Assembly: GCA_038321775.1 (NCBI GenBank)
Contig: JBBQFI010000001.1
Coordinates: forward strand, 248,001-312,000
Origin: JBBQFI01 sp038321775
GTDB lineage: Bacteria; Verrucomicrobiota; Verrucomicrobiia; Chthoniobacterales; UBA10450
DNA: 64,000 nt
Direction of reading: 5' to 3'
A model generated the notes under the pieces. That model made no database searches, had not been told where the DNA came from, and worked only from the letters and a program-made list of their open reading frames with translations. Positions 16,098 through 23,850 of this stretch are shown here, piece by piece; the first letter of the stretch is position 1; each line of letters starts with the position of its first letter. The position numbers were made by a program, and so were the translations under genes.

Positions 16098-17801
16098 GTG
16101 GAAAAACGTTGGATTTTATCGACGACACAAGAAACAGAGAACAGCTCCATTTCGTGGGGCGAAATCTGCGATCTGCCGTGCATCGTTCGCTTGCTGGGGC
16201 GTAAGGGTTTTTTGACCGACGCTGAGGTGCGAAGTTTTCTCGAGCCGCGTCTGAACTCGTTAGGGGATCCCTTGCTGCTTCCGAACATGAGCAAAGCCGT
16301 GGACCGAACTCTAAGCGCAATTGATGCAAGTGAGCGGATCGTGTTGTTCGGCGATTACGACGTCGATGGGGTCACGTCGATGGCGCTTCTGGCGGAGATG
16401 TTGCGCGCTTACGGAGCGGCTCCCGATTTATTTCTGCCGCTGCGGATAGAGGAAGGTTATGGCTTGAGCCAGGAGAGCGTCGAGCGCTGTTGCGAACTAC
16501 ATCGTCCGCAACTCCTGATTGCGATCGATTGTGGGACCTCGTCTGTGAATGAAATTGCGGCGCTCAAAAAATCTGGAGTCGATGTCATCGTGCTGGATCA
16601 TCATGAGCCAAAAAAAGAATTGCCTGATTGCGTCGCGGTCGTGAATCCAAAGGTCGCGCGCGAAAAATCAGGCGACTATTTATGCAGCGCCGGAGTCGTT
16701 TTCAAACTGTGTCACGCGCTTTTGAAAAAGAGACCGGTTCCAGAATTCAATTTGAAGAGTCGTCTGGATCTTGTCGCGCTCGGAACAGTGGCCGACATCG
16801 TCCCGCTTCATCTCGAAAACCGAATACTCGTTAGGGCAGGTGCGCGTCAGATCGCATCATCTCGCCGTCCCGGTTTACGCAAGCTCATGGAAATTGCTGC
16901 CGTTCGTCCGCCGATTGCCACAGAAGACATTGGTTTTCGCCTCGGCCCACGCTTAAACGCGGCCGGACGTCTGCACACCGCGGAGAAAGCTCTGCGTCTT
17001 CTTTTAACCGAAGATGAAAACGAAGCGACCGAACTCGCCGAACTTCTGGATGCGCAAAATCGCGAACGACAATCCGTCGAAAAGGAACTCCTGGCGGCGG
17101 TGGAAGAGCAAATCGCAAATCAATTCGATCGGGCCGCGCACGCTGCCATCGTCGTGGGCGCGCGCGATTGGCATCCGGGTGTTCTCGGTATTGTCGCGTC
17201 TCGAATCGCGCGAAAATATCATCGCCCGACTATCATTATCGGTTTTGACGCGAACGGCGTTGGTAAAGGAAGCGGTCGAAGCATCGAGGGATTTTCGCTC
17301 GTGGCAGCGCTCGAGCAATGCAGCAACTTGCTCGTAAAATTTGGCGGACATGAAATGGCGGCGGGTCTGACTATTAGCGAAAAAAATCTGCCGGATTTTG
17401 CCGACGGCTTTCGAAGAGTCGCGGGCGAGATCTTGTCGCGCGATGATTTGCAACCGCGATTGCAAATCGATCACGAACTCGCGTTCTCGGAATTGAATTT
17501 AAATCTGCTGCGCTGGCACGAGATGCTGCAACCGTTTGGAAGCGGAAATCCTCAACCGCTGTTTGTCGCGCGTGAAGTCGAACCAACGGGCGAACCAAAA
17601 GTGCTGCGCGATAGACACCTGGTTTTGCGTTTGCGGCAGCGCGGCCACTTTCAGCGCGCGATTTTTTTCGATGGCGCAACCGCACCGCTTCCGCCACCGC
17701 CTTGGGATGTCGCGTTTCAAATCAAACGCGATGAGTATGAGGGCGTCATGCGTTTGCAGCTACAAGTTCAGGCATTGCGGAAAGCGGGTCCTTTCGAATG
17801 A
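16098..17801 (+). CDS. recJ: Single-stranded-DNA-specific exonuclease RecJ
   Basis: RecJ degrades single-stranded DNA 5' to 3' in recombination and mismatch repair. The DHH-family motifs are present: FGDYDVDGVTSMALL (motif I), LIAIDCGTS, then VIVLDHHEP (the DHH motif) and a C-terminal DHHA1 region with GGHEMAAGLTI. The length of 567 residues is normal. The start is GTG at 16098. Its end overlaps recG by 4 bases, so two repair genes are coupled. Two TCGTTAGG words lie inside it (16257, 16828). Confidence 0.96.
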   Translation: MEKRWILSTTQETENSSISWGEICDLPCIVRLLGRKGFLTDAEVRSFLEPRLNSLGDPLLLPNMSKAVDRTLSAIDASERIVLFGDYDVDGVTSMALLAEMLRAYGAAPDLFLPLRIEEGYGLSQESVERCCELHRPQLLIAIDCGTSSVNEIAALKKSGVDVIVLDHHEPKKELPDCVAVVNPKVAREKSGDYLCSAGVVFKLCHALLKKRPVPEFNLKSRLDLVALGTVADIVPLHLENRILVRAGARQIASSRRPGLRKLMEIAAVRPPIATEDIGFRLGPRLNAAGRLHTAEKALRLLLTEDENEATELAELLDAQNRERQSVEKELLAAVEEQIANQFDRAAHAAIVVGARDWHPGVLGIVASRIARKYHRPTIIIGFDANGVGKGSGRSIEGFSLVAALEQCSNLLVKFGGHEMAAGLTISEKNLPDFADGFRRVAGEILSRDDLQPRLQIDHELAFSELNLNLLRWHEMLQPFGSGNPQPLFVAREVEPTGEPKVLRDRHLVLRLRQRGHFQRAIFFDGATAPLPPPPWDVAFQIKRDEYEGVMRLQLQVQALRKAGPFE

Positions 17802-20485
17802 TCGAACCGTCTCAACTATTGGCGGAATTGGATTGGTTTCCGCGCGCGAAGATCGCTCCTTTGCGCCGGCTCGAGATCGAGACGGTGGAGGATTTGCTTA
17901 CGCATTTTCCGCGGCGACATGAGGACCGGCGTGAATTCCCAGGTTTTCCGCGCGAAGAATCTTCGCAGGCGATTTGTCTGTGCGGCGAGGTGACCAAAAC
18001 TCAGGTGCGTCGATTTGGTGGTTGGAAGAAAATTTTTGAAGCAACGCTGGAAGAGTCAGGAGCGAACGCGTTGAGCGAGCCCATCGTCTGTCGCTGGTTC
18101 AATCTCCATTACGTGCAAAAAATGATCGCAACGGGACAGCGCCTCGTGATTTTCGGTAAACCAAAGCTGCGCGGGAAACGCATCTGCATTGATCATCCGG
18201 AATTTGAAGTCATCGAAAATGATGACGAGATCTCGATTCATTTCCGCAGAATCACGCCGATTTACCCCGCAACGGAGGGATTGTCGCAACGGATTTTGCG
18301 GAGCCTGATCTTTCGTACGCTTGACGAAAGCGGCGGCGCAGCGGTCGAATCGCTTTTGCCGGATGAATTGGATGACGGCTCGCGCGCGAACGCCGTGCGG
18401 GAAATTCATTTCCCTGAAAGCGTCGAAACGCTGGCACGCGCACGCGAACATCTCGTGCTCTCGGAATTTTTTACGATGCAAATGATCATTGCGTCACGCC
18501 GGCTCGAATCGTCGATCCGGACCGGACAGTCGCACTGCGGTTCCGGAAAATTGCTGGAAAAGTTTCTGCGCGCATTACCATTCGATCTGACGGAAGCGCA
18601 GTTGCGCGTCATCGAAGAACTGCGACGCGATCTGCGTTCGCAGCAGCCAATGAATCGGTTGTTGCAGGGCGATGTCGGCTCGGGAAAAACGGTCGTGGCG
18701 ATCGCGGCGATTTTGCTGGCGGTGGAGGCCGGCTTTCAAACCGCGCTCATGGCGCCAACACAAATCCTGGCGGACCAACACTACGAGGTTTTACGCGGGT
18801 GGCTGGAGCCGCTTGACGTTCGATTGGCGCTGCGCACGGCCGCACGCAACGAAGAGAGCGGGCCGTTACCATTGTTCGCGCAGCCGCAAAATCCGGGTAG
18901 CGCACGCGTCTCGCGTGTTGGCGACGGCGTTACGCCGTCGCGGACTTCCAGGACCACTGAATCGCCGTCGGGCCAGCATTACTCACATCGCCGCCTTCCG
19001 CATTTCGAAAAACCATGGGCGATTTATGCCGTTACGATCGGAACAAAGGCGCGACGCACCCTTTCACCGAAGGCGCGTAGTACCGTTCTGGACGCCGTCA
19101 CACATTTTCACAACGCGCGTTACGAATTATTCGCGGCATGTGTGATGCCCGATCACGTTCATCTTCTTATCCAACCCTGGCCGAAGGGGGATGATGAGAC
19201 GGGGAACGCAATCTTCTGGTCGTTAAATGAATTACTGCATTCGATAAAGTCCTTCTCAGCGCATCAGATCAACAAGATCGACGGTAAGAGCGGAGCGGCT
19301 TGGGAGAAGGAAAGCTTTGATCGTTATGTGCGATCTGATCGGGATCTGGATGAAAAATTTCGCTACATTATCCGTAATCCGTGGGAGGCGCGCGTGGTCG
19401 GGCAAAATGAAGATTACCCGTGGATTTGGACGCAAGACAATGAAGCGGGGGAAGGAAGTCCGTCGCGCCGAGACGACGCGACCAACACGCGAGACGCGTG
19501 CGCTACCCAGACCGATCCACAGATCATAATTGGCACACACGCGCTCTTATACGAATCAGTCTCCTTCGAAAATCTTGGGCTCGCTGTGATCGATGAGCAG
19601 CATAAGTTTGGTGTGGCGCAGCGCGCGCGCCTAACGAGTCGGGAGCCGGCGCCGGATGTCCTGGTCATGACGGCAACACCAATTCCGCGCACACTCACGA
19701 TGACAGTTTACGGCGATCTCGATGTTTCCACGATCGATGAGATGCCGCGCGACCGCGGAAAGATTATTACTGCCGTGCGCGATAATTCGAAGCTGCCTGA
19801 AGTTCTGAATTTTCTTCGGCGCGAATTGGAAGCCGATCGCCAGATTTACGTCGTTTATCCATTGATCGATGAAAGTGAGAAACTTGATGTGAAAGCGGCC
19901 GCGACTGAATTTGAAACGTGGCGGGAGCGCTTGCGGCCATTTCGTTGCGAGCTTCTACATGGACGCATTCCAGCGGCGGAAAAGCAGGCGATCATGGAAC
20001 GATTTCGTCGCGGCGAAACGAGTGCGCTGATTAGCACGACCGTTATTGAGGTCGGCGTGGATGTGCCGAATGCAACGGTCATGGTCATTGAAAATGCGGA
20101 ACGGTTTGGCCTGGCACAATTACACCAACTCCGCGGTCGAATCGGACGCGGCGAACACAAGTCCTATTGCATTTTGCTTAGTAGTGAGGATTCGGAAGCA
20201 ACCCAGGCAAAACTCAGCGTGCTGGAAAAAACGAGTAATGGTTTCGAAGTGGCAGAAGCGGACTGGGATTTACGCGGTCCGGGAGATTTGCTCGGAACAG
20301 CACAGAGCGGATTGCCAACGCTGAAGCTGGGAAATTTGAAAACAGATGCAGCCTTGATGCGTCGAGCCCGGGCGGCGGCGATGCGAATCTTCGAGGAAGA
20401 CCCACGCCTGGAGTCAGCGCAAAATCAACGTTTCCGGAAGTTGATTGTCGAACAAGAGGGACGAACCTTTTCGCACGTTAGCTAA
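17798..20485 (+). CDS. recG: ATP-dependent DNA helicase RecG interrupted in frame by a RAYT/REP element
   Basis: RecG drives branch migration and fork reversal. Motifs are in order: wedge/OB region, GDVGSGKTVVAI (Walker A), APTQILADQHYEV, GTHALLYESVSFENLGL, DEQHKFGV (DEAH-type box), TATPIPRTL, VGVDVPNATVMVIE and QLRGRIGRG. The protein is 895 residues against about 690 in the family. The excess is residues 366-571, inserted between motifs Ia and Ib, and it encodes a RAYT transposase domain between REP-like arms. Without it RecG would have a normal length of about 690. The frame is open throughout, so the helicase may tolerate the insert as a loop, or it may be damaged. Confidence 0.93.
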   Translation: MIEPSQLLAELDWFPRAKIAPLRRLEIETVEDLLTHFPRRHEDRREFPGFPREESSQAICLCGEVTKTQVRRFGGWKKIFEATLEESGANALSEPIVCRWFNLHYVQKMIATGQRLVIFGKPKLRGKRICIDHPEFEVIENDDEISIHFRRITPIYPATEGLSQRILRSLIFRTLDESGGAAVESLLPDELDDGSRANAVREIHFPESVETLARAREHLVLSEFFTMQMIIASRRLESSIRTGQSHCGSGKLLEKFLRALPFDLTEAQLRVIEELRRDLRSQQPMNRLLQGDVGSGKTVVAIAAILLAVEAGFQTALMAPTQILADQHYEVLRGWLEPLDVRLALRTAARNEESGPLPLFAQPQNPGSARVSRVGDGVTPSRTSRTTESPSGQHYSHRRLPHFEKPWAIYAVTIGTKARRTLSPKARSTVLDAVTHFHNARYELFAACVMPDHVHLLIQPWPKGDDETGNAIFWSLNELLHSIKSFSAHQINKIDGKSGAAWEKESFDRYVRSDRDLDEKFRYIIRNPWEARVVGQNEDYPWIWTQDNEAGEGSPSRRDDATNTRDACATQTDPQIIIGTHALLYESVSFENLGLAVIDEQHKFGVAQRARLTSREPAPDVLVMTATPIPRTLTMTVYGDLDVSTIDEMPRDRGKIITAVRDNSKLPEVLNFLRRELEADRQIYVVYPLIDESEKLDVKAAATEFETWRERLRPFRCELLHGRIPAAEKQAIMERFRRGETSALISTTVIEVGVDVPNATVMVIENAERFGLAQLHQLRGRIGRGEHKSYCILLSSEDSEATQAKLSVLEKTSNGFEVAEADWDLRGPGDLLGTAQSGLPTLKLGNLKTDAALMRRARAAAMRIFEEDPRLESAQNQRFRKLIVEQEGRTFSHVS
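18895..19508 (+). mobile_element. REP-RAYT-REP cassette (Y1 transposase domain) inside recG
   Basis: Two inverted arms bound the element. The first 27 bases of the left arm (18895-18921) are an exact inverted match to the last 27 of the right arm (19482-19508), and similarity continues inward to 18949 and 19454. Each arm starts GGGTAGCGC, so it carries the GTAG foot known for REP sequences bound by RAYT (TnpA-REP) proteins. Between the arms lies a Y1-type HUH domain: CVMPDHVHLLIQPWP (HVH motif), then ESFDRYVRSDRDLDEKFRYI followed by IRNPWEARVV (tyrosine helix). All of it is in the RecG frame, and no ATG, GTG or TTG precedes the HUH motif in this frame. Confidence 0.85.
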
Positions 20486-21999
20486 TGAAAAATCTACTTA
20501 AATTTATCCTCTTCGTTGTGCTTTTGAGCATGGGAATTTCCGCGCTCTATGATTACCAGCTCAAGCACGGACGCCTGCCCATGCTGGCGAAGATAGAGCC
20601 GGAAAAATACACGCTGGCCTCAAACCCCAGCGTCAATCCAAATTCGATTCCGACTCTCGCTTCGCTCGATCGCGAACGGCGGGCACTCGTTAGTGCGGTG
20701 ATTCCTTCGGTCGTGAGTGTAAAAACGTCACGCAAGATTGCCGTGCGGCGACAATACGCCCTCGACCCTTTCGATTTTTTCAATCGCAACCCGCGCGCAT
20801 TTCGCAACCCGAACGACGAAGCGATGGTGCAGAATTCGTTAGGCTCAGGCGTAATCGTGTCGAATGAAGGCCATATCATTACAAACAACCACGTGGTCGA
20901 CCAGGTGGATGATATCGAGGTGCAGTTGAGCGACGGGCGCACGAAAAAGGCGCGACTGGTTGGAGCCGACGCGGTGGCGGATCTCGCCGTTTTAAAGGTG
21001 GATGATCCCGGCGTGAAGCCACTCAAACTCGGTGACTCCGACATGGTGCAGGCTGGGGACTTCGTCCTTGCGATCGGCAATCCATTTGGCTTTGAGGAAA
21101 CAGTGACGGATGGAATTATCAGTTCCAGAGGCCGACCAAACCGGGTGGATGGATTTGGAGATTTTCTGCAGACGAACGCCGCGATCAATCCGGGCAATAG
21201 CGGTGGACCGCTCATTAATTTGCGCGGTGAAGTGATCGGCATTAACACCGCGATCATTTCGCGCAGCGGTGGTTCACAGGGGATTGGGTTCGCCATTCCT
21301 TCCAATACGGTGAAAACCGCGTTGGAAAGCCTGCTGCAGCACGGCCGAATTATTCGTGGGTACCTTGGAATTCAATCGCGCGCGGCGCAGCCGGGGCAGG
21401 CGCCACAAACAACGCTGGGCGTGGTGGTCGACGACGTCATCCCTGGATCTCCGGCCGCTGATGCGCACTTACAAAGGGGCGACGTGATTGTGAAATTCGC
21501 TGGGCACGAAGTGAAAACTTTCCCGGAACTGAGATCACTGGTGTCGCAAGCGGAAATGAACAAGAAGATCGATTTGGAAGTGCAGCGCGATGGCAAACCG
21601 GTGAAATTGACAGCAGCGATCAAGGAACAACCGGAAAATTATCCGACCGCGCGCGTCGTGCCCGGTCCCAATCAGCCTCAGATAACTCCCGCACCTAATC
21701 CTAACGATGAGCCTGACGAGAGTAACGTGCTGGGCGCGCTCGACGTGGAAAATTTAACGCCCACGTTATCGCAGCAGCTTGATCTGCCAAATAACGCGCA
21801 CGGAGTTGTCGTAACGAAAAGCGATTCGAGTAATGGCGAATTGCAAAAAGGCGATGTGATCGAGGAGATCAATCAACGCCCGATTCGATCAGTCGATGAT
21901 TTTAAGAAAATGGTTGGAAGTCTCGATCCAAACCAAACACAGGTTTTGTCCGTTTGCCGCCATCGCACGCGATCGTTCGTCGTGGTGCGGCCGCAATAA
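20485..21999 (+). CDS. Periplasmic serine protease, DegP/HtrA family
   Basis: This is a trypsin-like protease with protein quality-control roles in the periplasm. A single N-terminal hydrophobic segment (FILFVVLLSMGISALYDY) acts as signal or anchor. The triad is seen as His in IITNNHVVDQ, Asp in ADLAVLKV and Ser in NPGNSGGPLI. Two PDZ domains follow (from about residue 285, YLGIQSRAAQ, and from about residue 410). The start overlaps the recG stop by one base. The length of 504 residues fits the DegP type with two PDZ domains. Confidence 0.94.
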   Translation: MKNLLKFILFVVLLSMGISALYDYQLKHGRLPMLAKIEPEKYTLASNPSVNPNSIPTLASLDRERRALVSAVIPSVVSVKTSRKIAVRRQYALDPFDFFNRNPRAFRNPNDEAMVQNSLGSGVIVSNEGHIITNNHVVDQVDDIEVQLSDGRTKKARLVGADAVADLAVLKVDDPGVKPLKLGDSDMVQAGDFVLAIGNPFGFEETVTDGIISSRGRPNRVDGFGDFLQTNAAINPGNSGGPLINLRGEVIGINTAIISRSGGSQGIGFAIPSNTVKTALESLLQHGRIIRGYLGIQSRAAQPGQAPQTTLGVVVDDVIPGSPAADAHLQRGDVIVKFAGHEVKTFPELRSLVSQAEMNKKIDLEVQRDGKPVKLTAAIKEQPENYPTARVVPGPNQPQITPAPNPNDEPDESNVLGALDVENLTPTLSQQLDLPNNAHGVVVTKSDSSNGELQKGDVIEEINQRPIRSVDDFKKMVGSLDPNQTQVLSVCRHRTRSFVVVRPQ

Positions 22000-22025
22000 T
22001 TTCCGCTTTGTTTTCGCCTAACGAA

Positions 22026-23024
22026 TCAAAGCAGCTCGGCGATCTGGACTGCATTTAGGGCGGCGCCTTTGAGCAGTTGATCGCCGGAGACCCAAAAAGC
22101 GAGGCCGTTATCAAACGCGCAATCGCGGCGCACGCGACCGACCTGGCAATTATCCTTGCCCGCAGCGTTCAGCGGCATCGGATATTTGTTCGCGCGCGGT
22201 TCGTCCACCAATTCGAGGCCGGGCGCTTTCGCCAGGACTTCGCGCGCTTGTTCGACAGATACGGGTCGCTCGAATTCCGCGCTCACGGCAACGGAATGCG
22301 CGCGATAAACCGGCACCCGCACGCACGTGATCGAAGCACGAAAATCGGGATGATGCATGATCTTGCGCGATTCGTTTTCCATCTTTTTTTCTTCTTTGGT
22401 GTAGCCGTCATCCAAAAAAACATCGACGTGCGGCAGGACGTTAAATGCGATCGGATGCGGAAACACTTCCGCCTTTGCCGGCAAATTTTGCGCCGCGGAT
22501 TCGACCTGCGTTTTCAACTCGGCAATCGCCCGTGCGCCGCTACCAGAAACCGCCTGATAACTGGCGGCAAAAATTCGTTGCACGTTGAAAACGCGATGCA
22601 GCGGATAAAGCGCCATCAGCGCAACGGCGGTGGTGCAGTTGGGATTTGCAATCAAACCGTGATGCTGACGCACATCGTCGCCGTTAATCTCGGGAATGAC
22701 GAGCGGCACGTCCGCCTCCATGCGGAAAACGGAGGAATTATCGATTACGATTGCGCCAGTTTCGCGAGCAACAGGAACAAAACGCCGCGAGATATCACCG
22801 CCGGCACTAAAGAAAGCGAGATCAATTCCCGCGAAAGATTTTTCCGATAATTCTTCAACCGGCAGGTCAGTGTCGCGGAATTTTATCGTGCGACCCGCAG
22901 AACGGGCCGAAGCGAGAAGTCGCAAGCTCACGACGGGAAAGGAACGCCGTTCGAGGACACGCAGCAATTCGTCGCCGACCGCTCCCGTCGCTCCGACGAT
23001 AGCCACGTGGTAACTCTTGTTCAT
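22026..23024 (-). CDS. asd: Aspartate-semialdehyde dehydrogenase
   Basis: Asd reduces beta-aspartyl phosphate to aspartate semialdehyde, the entry to lysine, threonine, methionine and diaminopimelate synthesis. The N-terminal Rossmann motif VAIVGATGAVGDELLRVL, the catalytic Cys in LIANPNCTTAVALMAL and the SGSGARAIAEL segment are present. The length of 332 residues is typical. It converges on the HtrA gene. A CCTAACGA word at 22017-22024 sits between the two stops. Confidence 0.95.
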   Translation of the reverse strand: MNKSYHVAIVGATGAVGDELLRVLERRSFPVVSLRLLASARSAGRTIKFRDTDLPVEELSEKSFAGIDLAFFSAGGDISRRFVPVARETGAIVIDNSSVFRMEADVPLVIPEINGDDVRQHHGLIANPNCTTAVALMALYPLHRVFNVQRIFAASYQAVSGSGARAIAELKTQVESAAQNLPAKAEVFPHPIAFNVLPHVDVFLDDGYTKEEKKMENESRKIMHHPDFRASITCVRVPVYRAHSVAVSAEFERPVSVEQAREVLAKAPGLELVDEPRANKYPMPLNAAGKDNCQVGRVRRDCAFDNGLAFWVSGDQLLKGAALNAVQIAELL

Positions 23025-23056
23025 TCGCTGCGGCAGTTTATCGTCGGGTCCTGGTG

Positions 23057-23518
23057 ATGCAAACGCAGCCGAGATCTCTGCACGTTTCCGTGCGCGACCA
23101 GCTTCTCACTTTGAAAGAGGGCGATGTCACGGTTCGAAGTTATCCGATTTCAACTTCGCAGTTCGGCCTCGGTTCGGAGGAAGGGAGCATGAAAACGCCG
23201 ATTGGCCAGTTCCGCATCGGTGGAAAGATCGGGGATAACGCCGTTACCGGCACGATTTTCAAAAATCGTGAGCCGATTTCCGAGGGCGAAGACATCGCGC
23301 CCGCCGACGATCTGATCATGTCGCGCATTCTCTGGCTGGACGGTCTCGATAACCACAACGCCAACACGCGAGATCGGTTCATTTATATCCACGGCACGAA
23401 TCACGAAGGCAGGATTGGCGAACCCGCGAGTCATGGATGCATTCGGATGAGGAACGCAGATGTGGTCGAACTTTTTGACCTGGTCGACGAAGAGACTCCG
23501 CTCGTCATCGAAAGCTGA
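23057..23518 (+). CDS. L,D-transpeptidase (YkuD family), short form
   Basis: YkuD enzymes form 3-3 crosslinks in peptidoglycan or attach proteins to it. The catalytic region reads IHGTNHEGRIGEPASHGCIR, with the conserved His, Ser-His-Gly-Cys and Arg. Upstream are the substrate-like segments LHVSVRDQLLTLKEG and MKTPIGQFRI. No signal peptide is evident in the 153 residues, which is unusual for an enzyme that acts in the periplasm. The start could also be a GTG one codon upstream. Confidence 0.88.
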   Translation: MQTQPRSLHVSVRDQLLTLKEGDVTVRSYPISTSQFGLGSEEGSMKTPIGQFRIGGKIGDNAVTGTIFKNREPISEGEDIAPADDLIMSRILWLDGLDNHNANTRDRFIYIHGTNHEGRIGEPASHGCIRMRNADVVELFDLVDEETPLVIES

Positions 23519-23624
23519 CGATTTGTTAGTTATACGAAAATAGTTGTGCAAAAAGTCGTTGCGTGGATGGTGTTCCCCGCCTAAAAGACGGCAGCAACCA
23601 GCTAGGGAAGGAGGCGAAATATTA
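23519..23624 (+). promoter_or_regulatory. Leader of a small lipoprotein gene, possibly structured
   Basis: This spacer precedes the lipoprotein start. It holds a strong ribosome binding site, AAGGAGG at 23608-23614, 10 bases before the GTG. A GTTGC at 23558 could pair with GCAAC at 23594, and CGCCT at 23578-23582 could pair with AGGCG at 23612-23616, covering the end of the ribosome binding site. I do not recognise a known riboswitch. The pairing is only suggestive. Confidence 0.35.
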
Positions 23625-23753
23625 GTGAAACTATTAAAAGCGATCATGATCGTAGCAGTGTTGGCCGGTGCCCTGAGTTTGGGTGCTTGCGCACAGAAAA
23701 AGGAGACGATGTCGACTAGCACCAACGCTTCGACAACCGGTTACTCAAAGTAA
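23625..23753 (+). CDS. Very small lipoprotein (42 residues)
   Basis: From the GTG at 23625 the frame reads VKLLKAIMIVAVLAGALSLG and then ACAQKKETMSTSTNASTTGY. The first 25 residues are a signal peptide with a lipobox (LGAC), so the mature protein would be a 17-residue Ser/Thr-rich lipopeptide. The strong Shine-Dalgarno site and the terminator right after it support expression as a single gene. The open frame runs further upstream, but that part lacks coding character. The function is unknown. Confidence 0.7.
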   Translation: MKLLKAIMIVAVLAGALSLGACAQKKETMSTSTNASTTGYSK

Positions 23754-23788
23754 CTCGTGTAAATGCGTCCCTGGATAACTTTAATCTT

Positions 23789-23826
23789 AGGCCAGGCCGT
23801 TTCATCGGCCTGGCCTTTCCTCTTTT
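23789..23826 (+). terminator. Strong Rho-independent terminator
   Basis: A perfect 11-bp stem (AGGCCAGGCCG and its complement) with the 6-base loop TTTCAT is followed by TTCCTCTTTT. It lies 36 bases after the small lipoprotein stop and separates that gene from hutH, which starts about 25 bases later. Confidence 0.9.
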
Positions 23827-23850
23827 GATCTCGGTAGTATTTAAAATGCG

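Noticed and set aside
18895..19508. An intein in recG
   Set aside because: The insert has no splicing-type Cys/Ser at its start and no His-Asn at its end, and its content is a RAYT domain between REP arms.
22077..22850. Forward open frame of 257 codons over asd
   Set aside because: It is antisense to a clear aspartate-semialdehyde dehydrogenase, with His- and Arg-rich shadow sequence.
23519..23624. A cyclic-di-GMP riboswitch before the small lipoprotein
   Set aside because: The conserved core bases of that riboswitch class are not present in order. Only weak local pairing is seen.
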